Shown: positions 47,360 through 57,428 of the stretch, piece by piece
Numbering within the stretch: the stretch's first letter is position 1
Layout: each line of letters begins with the position of its first letter
Assembly: GCA_905221605.1 (NCBI GenBank)
Contig: CAJNDS010002756.1
Location: 124,001-188,000 of the forward strand
Direction: 5' to 3'
Source of the DNA: Symbiodinium natans
Taxonomy: Eukaryota; Sar; Dinophyceae; Suessiales; Symbiodiniaceae
DNA: 64,000 bases
Position numbers and translations under genes: made by a program
Notes under the pieces: generated by a model
Told to the model about the DNA's origin: nothing
The model's input: only the letters and a program-made list of their open reading frames with translations
Database searches by the model: none

Positions 47360-48660
47360 ATACTTTGCTACCTAAACCACAATCGGTGATGCGCAAAAAA
47401 CATCACAATGGACACAACATGACCAAGGTTCAGCAAAGCGCGCCAGGGGCAGTGCTGGCCTTCTACGAACCAGAGCGTTCAACACAAAAACCCACACCCC
47501 GTCTAAACCATAAACTTCAAACCAAGTTGGTCCCGGCATTTTTGGCCTTGGCTGCACGTGACCCGGCTGGAAGCTTGACGGAAACTTCAACCATGGCCAA
47601 AACGATGCATTTGCTTTCAGGTAAGCGTACCCAGCAAAACAAGAAAGTGTCACCTACAACATTACAACACTAGGACTGGAACAAGACTCACTGTCGTAAA
47701 CTGCAATGCTCGCTGCTATTTCAAAGCGATCCGTCTTGGAACGCCTGTTAGAAGTTCAAATCAGATGGCCCAACCGGAACAAACACACAAAACGTGAGCC
47801 TGTATCACGAAGCCTTGCAAGCCACAAAAGCGGTGCAACGTACAAACCGAGCCGCAAGCATATATTGCCCGAAAGCCCTTTCTGGACAGCAACGTCCGAT
47901 CAACCAATTGGAACTAATGGCTCTGAGGGCTATTTTGAACAAATTCGAACTTTCATGTCAGCCACAACGGGCAGCGAAAACTTTTCAATCAACCCCGTCA
48001 AGCAGGAGATGTTGTGCCCACAGAAGTCGTGCTGTGACGAGAAGTTAAGGCAGCTGGTGGGCACAGCTTGCGGCACGCTCTTGCATGCTCCATGCTTTTT
48101 CGAGTGGCTCGAGTAATCACAACAAAATTGGTGTGAAAACAAAACGGCAAACGAAATCCTTCTCACAAACCTGCACTCCCCATCTTTCTCACAAGCGGAC
48201 GAGTGCTTGAGCCAGGGTTGTTCATGTTGGGCATGTGGGGAACATTGAATTTTCTGTTGCGCCTTCATTTTTTCTTACATCAGATGCACTCGTTCATCCA
48301 TTAACCGACGTTCTTCTTTTCCTGCGTCTTGATCTCGACCCTTGCATCCTTTTGCTTTCATCTTTCAGGATTGTTTTCGCTGTTAGGAGTCAACGACTCA
48401 CATGCATCAATGTCCAACGCGGAATTTTTTTCCGTTGGTGCCGCTGGTTGTTGTCATAGCGAACGCTGCATTGTGCTTCTTGCTTTGCTTTGCACAAAAC
48501 CGCCTGTTTGATGTTTTTGGTGAGGTTGGTAAAATTGAAATAGAACACATCTTTTCTCAGTGGGCTTGCAAATGTGGGCCGCTAAGTGTTTTTTCTGCCC
48601 CGCTTGCCCCACTTGCTCTGGTCCCTGTGTGGAAAACGACATTGCCCCACTTGCCCCACT
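47360..48660. other. No assigned gene; may include amylase 5' exons
   Basis: A possible first CBM20 strand (RVEVLFERAL) lies at about 47350-47310 on the minus strand, just upstream of the first resolved amylase exon. Nothing else was recognised up to the microsatellite. Confidence 0.4.
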
Positions 48661-48664
48661 TGCC

Positions 48665-49471
<807 letters not shown>

Positions 49472-49502
49472 TGATTACTATTAGTCGGAACGGCACCCAC
49501 AC

Positions 49503-49622
49503 ACCTTCGAAGCCTTCGAAGCTCGCCTTCGAAGCCTTTGAAGCCTTCGAAGCCGCCTTTTTCTCACCTTGGAAGCCTTCGAAGAAGCTTCAACCTCACC
49601 TTCGAAAACCTTGGAAGCCTTC
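49503..49622. repeat. TTCGAAG-type minisatellite
   Basis: Tandem copies of CCTTCGAAG with variants (CCTTTGAAG, CCTTGGAAG) directly follow the trinucleotide array. Confidence 0.9.
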
Positions 49623-49624
49623 GT

Positions 49625-51285
49625 TCGTCCTCAGCCGTGTTTTTAACCTGTCAGTCGAAGTACGTTCCATGCAGTCAGATTGTCTTTCTTGCTCTGCAGT
49701 TCCGCACGCCAACATTTTGGTTGTTGCCTTAGAGCAAACAAGCAACGGCAACACAAACAACGTCAGCAGTGAAAACAACCAAACAGCAACAAAAAAAGGA
49801 AGTCCGTCAAGAAGACGAAGTTAGAGAACTTTCGGCAAGCAAAATGCGTGGCAGGCAAGTGCATCAAGCCATGCAAAGAGCGCGCGATTTGCCAGTGGAA
49901 GGCAAAGTCAATGCCCAGCCACCAAGGTGGGCCTTACTGCAGCCCGTAAATCAAAGACTGGCAGGCTGCAATGCAGCCAAAAAGAATTTTGAAGAGAAGT
50001 GGAAAGCAGCTCCGTGTGCGAACTCACTAGCGATTGAAACTTTTCTCACATTGCATTCGAACGCCACAGTGGCGTGTTTGCGCTGGAATGCAGGTGGACT
50101 GCACGCAACCAAAAATCAGACGCAGAAGGTCATCAACAAGCTATGTAGAGACCATTGCTGGCAGCGCAGCTTCATTGTTTTTCCTTTTTTGGCTTCTGCG
50201 GAAACGCATATCGAGAAATGTAAGCCTGCAGGCTCTCGATCATCAGTGTCATTTTTTTTTTTTTTTGAACCGACGCCTCTGGGCCAAAGAAGCAACCGCT
50301 AGCGCAGGCCGTGGTAAGACCAATGCAACAAGAACCTACCTGCACCAATCACTTAGCAGCAAGCCAGAATGAGCATACACACAGTACAACACGCACACAG
50401 CTGGGCCCGAGTCCCACCGTGTTTGCTGCAAAGCAACAGGAAGCAAAATCCAGGCTGAAGCAGCTTTTGATGGGTCACCCGTAGTGCCACATCTAACAAA
50501 GATGGCAGCACTTGTGCTGCATCTTTTTGTAGAAGCACCATGGCACGTGCTCTGTGGCGACCATACTTTGAAGCTCTCCGTTCCTAAACAGCACAACTTC
50601 GGAGCTGGAAGGACGCAGGCGCTTAAAAGCAAAATAAGGCACAGCAAGAAGCAGGAAACACTCAACCGCAAGGCAAGCGGGCAGGGCAACTCCACTCACG
50701 GAGACTTGCCGGAAACAGGCCAGCCCGGACAAAATACAGCTAGCAGCCAACTCGTGGTCACTCGAAACCTGGCTGCGGGTTTTTAAGCGGCCAAGGAAAA
50801 GGTCATGCAAGCTAACTTCAAACAAGTGCTTCGCCCATGGAACTTTGTTGTCTAAGGCTTGACAGGGCGTGCCATTCGGAGTTCTGTCGGACGAGAGCCA
50901 GCAATCGAAGCCCTGCAACGCTTTTTTTTGAGAATTGTGACAGCCTGCTCATTGCTTTTGCATAAGAAGTGCAACATCAAGCTGTGGTGGAGATTGCATG
51001 CTGTCGCATTGTTAAACTGACATGCTCCAGCTTATTTGTAGTGAAGGCACTTATGGCCCGCGCGCGACGGAGGTTTTGCGGAATTTCCTAAAAGCAAAGC
51101 AATTGAGAGAATCACCGCTGGGCACAAGTCCACAGTGCTCAAGCATGACACGCATGCAAGCAAAAAATCTCGATTCCAGCAAAGCAATTGGAAGACCCCG
51201 AGTTGCTTGACGGTGCCTCCTGGCGCAGGGCGCTGACCCCTGGAAGCCAGCCTGGAAACGGAAAAGCGGCACGCTTAGCATCTGG
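49625..51285. other. No recognisable gene
   Basis: Short frames on both strands without motifs. A T-run of about 15 lies near 50252-50266. Confidence 0.45.
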
Positions 51286-51294
51286 CGACAAGGC

Positions 51295-51510
51295 ATTATG
51301 CGGGCACCTGCAACCCGCAGAGGGTGTCGGCGGACACAAAGAAACGTGAAAAAAACCACGGTTTTTAGCACCATCCGAAACCCGCAGAGAGTTGTAATCG
51401 CCGGGTTGCTCGCGTGGCACGGTGCCAAAACCGTCGTGTTTTTGCGTTTCTTGACATGCAAACGTAACCCCTCTGCGGGTGCTAAAACCGCAGTGTTTCT
51501 GTGTTCTTTG
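51295..51510. repeat. Copies of an AACCCGCAGAGGGTT-type inverted unit
   Basis: ACCCGCAGAGGG and its complement CCTCTGCGGGT occur at 51310, 51379 and 51468, each associated with AAACGTGAAAA, CCGTGTTTTT or CGGTTTT-like flanks. The same units form the centre of the large inverted repeat at 52.57-52.80 kb. Confidence 0.7.
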
Positions 51511-51519
51511 TCGACTTTT

Positions 51520-51925
51520 GCAGTACAGACGCAGTACGCTGGGGACTTCCGTGGCTGGAAAGTCGACTTTAGTAGACAAAGTAGTACGCTTTCGTGGCGG
51601 GAAAGTCGACTTTTGTAGTACAAACGTTGTATGCTGGGAACACGCGGAGCTTCCGTGGCTGGAAATCTACTTTTGTAGTACAAATGTAGCACGCAGTACA
51701 AACGCAGTACGCTGGGGACACGCGGAGCTTCCATGGCTGGGAAAGTCTGTCGCTGCGGAGGCGGAAAAGTGGATTTCTGTAGTACAAACGTAGTATGCTG
51801 GGGACACGCAAAGCTTCCGTGGCTGGAAAGTCGACTTTTGTAGTACAGACGTAGTAGCTGGAGACGCCCGGAGCTTCCGTGGCTTGAAAGTCGACTTTTG
51901 TAGTACAAACGTAGTACGCATTCCG
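51520..51925. repeat. Minisatellite of about 65-70 bp
   Basis: About six diverged copies containing CTTCCGTGGCTGGAAAGTCG, then ACTTTTGTAGTACAAACG and TAGTACGCTGGGGACACG. Open frames on the minus strand through here reflect the repeat. Confidence 0.85.
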
Positions 51926-51939
51926 CGTGCGCGACAACC

Positions 51940-52215
51940 TTGCAAATCGCATGGAAGCGGATTCCGAACATGCTTGAAAACCTTGCAAATAGCATGGAAG
52001 CGGAATTCCGAACATGCAAAACCTTGCAAATACCAGCGCAAATAGCACGGCAACGAACATCTGGAAAACACCGCAAATAGCATGGTAACGGACATCTGGG
52101 CGCTTGAAAGCCCGCAAACAGCATGGTAACGGATTGGGCGATGAAAACACAGCAAGTAGCAGGTAACGGACATCTGGGCGCTTGAAAACACCGCAACAAA
52201 CATGGTAACGGACTT
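51940..52215. repeat. Minisatellite of about 40-45 bp
   Basis: About seven copies containing GCAAATAGCATGG, then AACGGACATCTGGGCGCTTG or GGAATTCCGAACATGC, ending GAAAACACC. It leads directly into the left arm of the large inverted repeat. Confidence 0.85.
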
Positions 52216-52237
52216 CCGCGCGCGTGAAGACACGGGG

Positions 52238-53347
52238 ATGTTTTCCCGAAAGCGTCGCGGAAGGGTTCTTCCATGCGGAGCCCTCTGACCAACAACATAG
52301 AGTCAAGTGCATGTGAAGTGCATAGAGTGAAGTGCATAGAGTGAAGTGCATAGAGTGAAGCGCATAGAGTGAAGTGCATAGAGTGAAGTGCATGAAGCAC
52401 AATGCACAGAGTGAAGTGAAGTGCATAGAGTCAAGTGCATAGAGTGAAGTGCATAGAGTGAAGTGCATAGAGTGAAGTGCATAGAGTAAAGTGCATAGAG
52501 TGTAGCGCATAGAGTCAAGTGCACTCAGTGATTTCTGAATTTAAATTACTCTTCCTAAGGTGGCGGGCTGGGTTGACATCGCCAATCGGGATTGCAACCC
52601 TCTGCGGGTTTCAGCGCGGTCGCGGTGCTAAAACCGTCTTTTTTTGACGTTCTTGATTTGCACGGACCCGCAGAGGGTTGTCCGCGCACAGCAAGAAACG
52701 TAAAGAAAACAACGGTTTTCGCGCCGCGACCACGCTGAAACCCGCAGAGGGTTGTCCGCACACCGCGACCACGCTGAAACCCGCAGAGGGTTGCAATCCC
52801 GATTGGCGATGTCAACCCAGCCCGCCGCCTTAGGAAGAGTAATTTTACTTTAGAAATCTAGGACTGGGTACGAAGGTCTAGTAAATTCTACGTAAATCTC
52901 GCAATTTCTATTACTTTCTACTTCACTCTATGCACTTCACTCTATGCACTTCACTCTATGCACTTCACTCTATGCACTTCAGGCTATGCGCTTCACACTA
53001 TGCACTTCCCTCTATGCACTTCACTCTATGCACTACCCTCTATGCGCTTCACTCTATGCACTTCCCTCTAAGCACTTCACGCCATGCACTTCACTCTATG
53101 CACTTCACGCCATGCACTTCACTCTATGCACTTCACTCTATGCACTTCACTCTATGCACTTCACGCCATGCACTTCACTCTGTGCACTTCACTCTATGCA
53201 CTTCACTCTATGCGCTTCACTTTATGCACTTCACTCTATGCGCTTCACTCTATGCACTTCACTCTATGCACTTCACATGTACTTGACTCTATGTTGTTGG
53301 TCAGAGGGCTCCGCACGGAAGAACCCTTCGCGGTGCTTTCGGGAATA
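52238..53347. repeat. Imperfect inverted repeat of about 1.1 kb with minisatellite arms
   Basis: The outermost arms (52238-52325 and 53265-53347) match as reverse complements with few differences, including CGGAGCCCTCTGACCAACAA. Next come arrays of the 14-bp unit TGCACTTCACTCTA, reading GCATAGAGTGAAGT at 52305-52522 and the complement at 52917-53290. Innermost arms (52540-52625 and 52767-52845) match over about 80 bp with two or three differences, including GGGTTGACATCGCCAATCGG. The centre (about 52640-52740) holds further short inverted units. No coding motif was found; frames rich in MHFTLCTSLYAL are repeat artefacts. Confidence 0.9.
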
Positions 53348-53520
53348 ATACTGCATATTCTATTTTTAGAAACTTTTTAAAACTTTTGCAACTACAAAAA
53401 ATTGATATTTCAATAAAGGTTAGTTTTTTCTTGAAATATTTTAAAGCTTTTCTATTTTCTGAATATATGTTGCCTAGACAGTCCTTGAGTTCTTGTAGAT
53501 ATTGTTTTTCCATGTCCTTG
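53348..53520. other. AT-rich stretch bordering the inverted repeat
   Basis: A strongly AT-rich segment starts exactly where the right arm ends. The minus strand reads MEKQYLQELKDCLGNIYSEN and then a Lys/Phe-rich sequence, but there is no recognisable family and no complete frame. It may be a fragment of alien or organellar-like DNA. Confidence 0.4.
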
Positions 53521-53579
53521 TCTCCATGTGGACAAAGCTCGTAAAGCACGCATGGGGCTACCCTAACACGCACTGCTGC

Positions 53580-53910
53580 CCCGGCAGGACAGCCGCCTTG
53601 ACATGGTCCTCTACGGCGTCAGCCCTGTGCGTTGCGTTGCGCTGCGACACTGGTATCTCGAGCACCGGTCCCACGACGGGCAGCCGCAAGGCCGAGCTGC
53701 CGAACAAATCGGGGCACTGGCCGCGTACTCTGAGCTGCAGCAGGCCAGTCCGCAGCGCATTGTGGTCCTCGGTGCCAAAGTCGGGGGCCACGGGAGCGCG
53801 GGGCCACGAATCTACATCGGCTGCGGGCCCCGTCTGCGCTGCGCAGCGCGACGGCAACGGCGCTTTCAACAGCCGGGCGACCCGCGGCAGTGACACAGGA
53901 GCCAGCGTTG
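53580..53910 (+). pseudogene. Second decayed LINE tail fragment, opposite strand
   Basis: The plus strand encodes LDMVLYGVSPV in one frame, ALRCDTGIS in another, then YSELQQASPQRIVVLGAKVGG back in the first. These match in order the same C-terminal LINE block found at 60.3-60.7 kb (LDLVLYG, CD-TLVSPLTR, TYPEL, LVVLG-EVGGR). At least two frameshifts separate the segments. Its orientation is opposite to the intact LINE frame at the right edge, so this is an independent insertion. It begins about 60 bp beyond an AT-rich stretch that borders the large inverted repeat. The remaining open frame after the match (to about 53966) shows no recognisable motif. Confidence 0.55.
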
Positions 53911-54984
53911 GAGCTGGTGTCGGATCTGGTGCTGCCACTGCGGCCATAAAAGGCCTCCACTCGTAATTAAGGGCCATTGATGGCCCCATTACGGTGGCGG
54001 ACCCGACGTTGACAATTGGCAGGCAAAACAAAAGAACAACAAGAAAAACACACTCACGGCTACAAGCCGGCCAACACGTTGCGAGCAATCTGGCAAAAAA
54101 CGGCAAATAGCTGCCACATGGTGGACGTGTGCCAGTGCATCACTGGTCGGCGCTGTTCACCATCCTGAACCCTCAATGGGCTGCTACTTGCCTTGGCTTG
54201 ACTTGGCTTGTTTGCAGTCGCGCGCGATGCTTCCCAGCATTGTGGAAATCAAACCAATCTAAAACTTCTGCAATCGAATTTATCAGAGAGGAATGCTTAG
54301 AAACGACCGTGGGTCACTGTCAGAACTGTGAAACAACGCGTGTCATATACAAATGTCTGCATCACACAACATGGGCCGTGAGCCCCCAAGGCGAATGATG
54401 AGAAGCACTTCTCGCCCGGACATGTGCGCGAAGGAAGCGAAGCAGGGATGGTTATGGGCGAGCGCCGTCCATGTGGGTCTGCGACAGGGCGCCGAAAACA
54501 GAGGTCCTGAAGGGTCAATCGATGGGCGTTGGAGAGCAACTCGAACCGGGCAATGACAAAGGCCGCAAGCACCACACGGGTTCCCGACCAAGGCGCAGTC
54601 GAGAGAGTAGCGCCAGTCAGTTGCAAAAGACGTCCGGTCTTGTCAATCGTTGGTTGGGTCAGGGCACGGCGCCGAGCCTGTGACATCTTCGATCCACACT
54701 CACCCCGCCGAAAGCTGGAACATGGGAAGATGCACGACGGAAAGCCAGACGAATTGTTCAGGTCACGATGAGGAGGCGCACAAAGATTTTGAAAAAGAGC
54801 TACACTCGTGAATTCCAACGCCGTGGTGCGACGCGAGACCAAATCAAGTCACACAGGCAGCGCGTAACTGAGACCTTGACCCCGAACAGGTCGTTCGGAC
54901 TTCAGCTGTGGAACCAAAGAGCACACGTCAGCCTCAGTAACGCCCCGACGCAAAATTTTCGGCAACAAACGAAGAAAAACGCGA

Positions 54985-56201
54985 GGTTGGCACCTCACCA
55001 ATAGAAAAAAGCAGCAACAAACCCGGCGTCGGAGGGAACGGTTGCACTGCTTGACGGTGTGACCACTCTTGAAGCATTTGGCACAGACACACAGCCGCTT
55101 GCAACGCGGGTTCGGGCACCCATCCAGGCTGTGGTTGTAGCACACATCTTTGCCCTTTGCCCTCGGCGTTGCCTGAGCGCCCACCCAAGTCGGCGACTCA
55201 GGCGGCCGGGGCCTCAACGCCTTGAACTTGCCCTTGCCGCAGCCTTTGGCCCTCTTCGGACCCTGACCCGAGATTCCGCCAGAACCAAGGAAGGCCCACA
55301 CTTCAGACCCCTGATCAGGACGCACGCTGACCAAGGGCATCAGGGGCCTCGACGACAAGCCTGGTGTCCAAACGAACAATTCGGAACTGTCACGTCGAGG
55401 CTTGACATCCGCTGCAATCAGACGCTCAAAGACCACGCGGCCTGCTTTGGCCAACTGGTGGACAGAACAACGCTGATGGTCAGGGGGTGGGTCCCCGGCC
55501 AAGTTCTGGAACAAGAGATTGACAAACTGATAAGCCGGGAATGACATGATCTGGGCGAAAGCGAACGCTACACCCCGCTGAGGAGTGTCTCTTGCAGCTG
55601 CAAAGCTGAGCATGGCGGGTTTTCAGGGACATCGGCTTGGCTTGTCACCGACAAGGCCTTGGAATCATCAAGCTCGATGAATTTTCTTTGAGGCTTCGCG
55701 TTCGTTACTTCAAAGTCGCGGCTGACGCAGATATATATCTGGGCTGAGAAAGCGCAGCTGATTCTGACGCTCAATGGCGGCAGCCTTTTCCAACAGATTG
55801 AAGGAAGGCTCGAGTGGGCCTTCCAAAGCGAGACCCGGGAGCGAAGTCTTGAGCTGGGCAAGCCTGCGCGACCTTTCCGCCTCTGGAACATTCTTATGCG
55901 CAGACCCATCCGGACAGGTGAGCTGGTGCTGTAGCCAACGCCCCGCCTTCCCAGACCAACCGACGAAGAGTCGCCTGATTTCCGAGGGCGGCGGCAGGCA
56001 AATGTGTTCGCATCCAGATTTGTAGATCTGCTTCACTAAGCACTTGGCCGGGCGTTGCCGATGATGTGAGCAATCTTGATTGCCCATCGTTGCCACTCCA
56101 TGAGTTTGCAGGGCCTGCAAGGGGGCATCATCCAATCCGATCTCGGGCGCACGCTTCTCGAAGTGAGCTTCGCTGTCCAAGAGGCTCGACATGGCGATCA
56201 C
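54985..56201 (-). pseudogene. Broken gag-like zinc-finger ORF of a dinoflagellate retroelement
   Basis: Three overlapping minus-strand frames join into one protein-like order. 56201-55710 carries SLLDSEAHFEKRA at its start, then PEAERSRRLAQLK, LEGPLEPS and ERQNQLRFL. 55740-55568 carries EVTNAKPQRKFIELD. 55610-54985 carries GVAFAFAQIMSF, FQNLAGDPPPDH, DVKPRRD and a Cys/His cluster of form CYNHSLDGCPNPRCKRLCVC followed by C-x4-H-x4-C. I recall this order (helical N-terminal domain, PLEPS, NQL, EITNAKP-RK-IEL, RRG-A-AFA-IMS, PPP, then a C-rich zinc finger) from a large family of uncharacterised dinoflagellate proteins that look like retroelement gag. Two frameshifts separate the parts, so this copy is not translated as one chain. 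The function of the family is not established. The zinc finger suggests nucleic-acid binding. Confidence 0.6.
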
Positions 56202-56518
56202 CAGGCGTACCTACAGAAGCAGCAAGCAAGTTTAAGTGCCTTGGGCTTTTGCTTGAAACAAAACTAGATTGCAGGTATCGCACATGTCAAACATCGAACA
56301 AGGGTAGTGACACAAGCATTGATGGAAAGCCAAACTGAAACTTGATGCAACAGCTGAGTTACCCTAGCTCGGCAGTAGTCAGCTAAACTTCAACGTGACT
56401 TTTCGGCTCTTTTTGGCGATAAGGGCGGCGCTTGTATCATTCAGTCCACATCTTGGAACTGGTCAATGACAACGAAGATGCCTTGAAACCATTTCCTAAT
56501 GGAGATGCTGTGTGTTAA

Positions 56519-57428
56519 AAACAAAGCAACAGGGGAAGTCAGTTTGATGGCAAAGATCATTTGGATAAATTGAAAGCCCAAGAAAAACAAATTGCCGAGC
56601 GAATTGTTAGGGATCATACGCTACGTGAATATGCACCGGATAGCATAACAGACCAGAACCAGGGCAACCCAGATCTCCAGAAATGTACAATAGGAACTGA
56701 CGCCGAAAGTATGTCTGCGATTGAAGAATTCGGCACACCGCCCGAACGACAACTGTTTCAAATCAATGAAACATTGGGAAACATAGCAACAGCACAACAA
56801 AGCAACCAACAAGCAATTTATGAAGCACACCAACAACAGGCGGAGCATTAAGTTTAGGAAGCGGAGCGTTAAGAGTAGGAGGCAACGTCGCCAGAAACAT
56901 GTTTTCAGGCATGGATTTTGGAAGTTCGCTTCTGGCAGGTGTGTCACAGGAAGCAATACTTCAATTCAACCAGGCAATTATGAAGAGAATAAACCCACCG
57001 CCAAGACCTCTATTAGATTTTACGGGAGACCTAAGAGCTGGACAATTTACAACATACGATCCAACGCCAGTACCAAACATACAATACTTACAACCTTCAA
57101 TTGTTTTACAACCCCATCAACCTAATGTAGAAGCAACTCAACAACCTTTAAATCAGAGTTGCCACAGCTACCACCAATACCACGAACAATACCACAGCGA
57201 CCACCAGAACCAAGGGACGAACCCAGACCGAGACCATGGCCGAAAACATCGCCCGAGCCACCGCGACCTAAGTTTCAAGAAGGCGGATCTTCAAGTTCAA
57301 GCGGAAGTGCACCGCCGCAGCAACCACCACAACCACAGCAAAAAGAGCCACCAAGGACCCGCTTAATAAGAAAAAAAAATTGGAGGAAGGGACAACAGAA
57401 GAGCAAGAAATGGCATCTCATACATTAA
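56519..57428 (+). pseudogene. Frameshifted ORF in an AT-rich island, possible virus-like structural protein
   Basis: Three plus-strand frames follow each other with small overlaps: 56519-56851 (charged, rich in K, E and Q, ending HQQQAEH), 56824 onward (a Gly/Ala-rich stretch with GALSLGSGALRVGG, then GSSLLAGVSQEAILQ and a proline run), and from about 57150 to 57428 (proline-rich, SSSSSG, basic tail with RKKNWRKGQQKSKK). Each junction fits a single-base deletion or insertion, so the ancestor was probably one protein of roughly 300 residues: helical N-terminus, hydrophobic Gly/Ala segment, Pro-rich linker and basic C-terminus. Codons favour A and T, unlike all neighbours. The layout recalls minor structural proteins of DNA viruses, but no family motif is present and this is inference only. 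I do not recognise the protein. Confidence 0.45.

Noticed and set aside
51051-52510. Open frame of about 450 codons with MHFTLCTSLYAL repeats and an overlapping one of 313 codons
   Set aside because: Both translate minisatellite arrays and the left arm of the inverted repeat; composition and repeats explain them.
52930-53380. Plus-strand frames with the same MHFTLCTS repeat
   Set aside because: They are the 14-bp array of the right arm read in three frames, since 14 is not a multiple of three.
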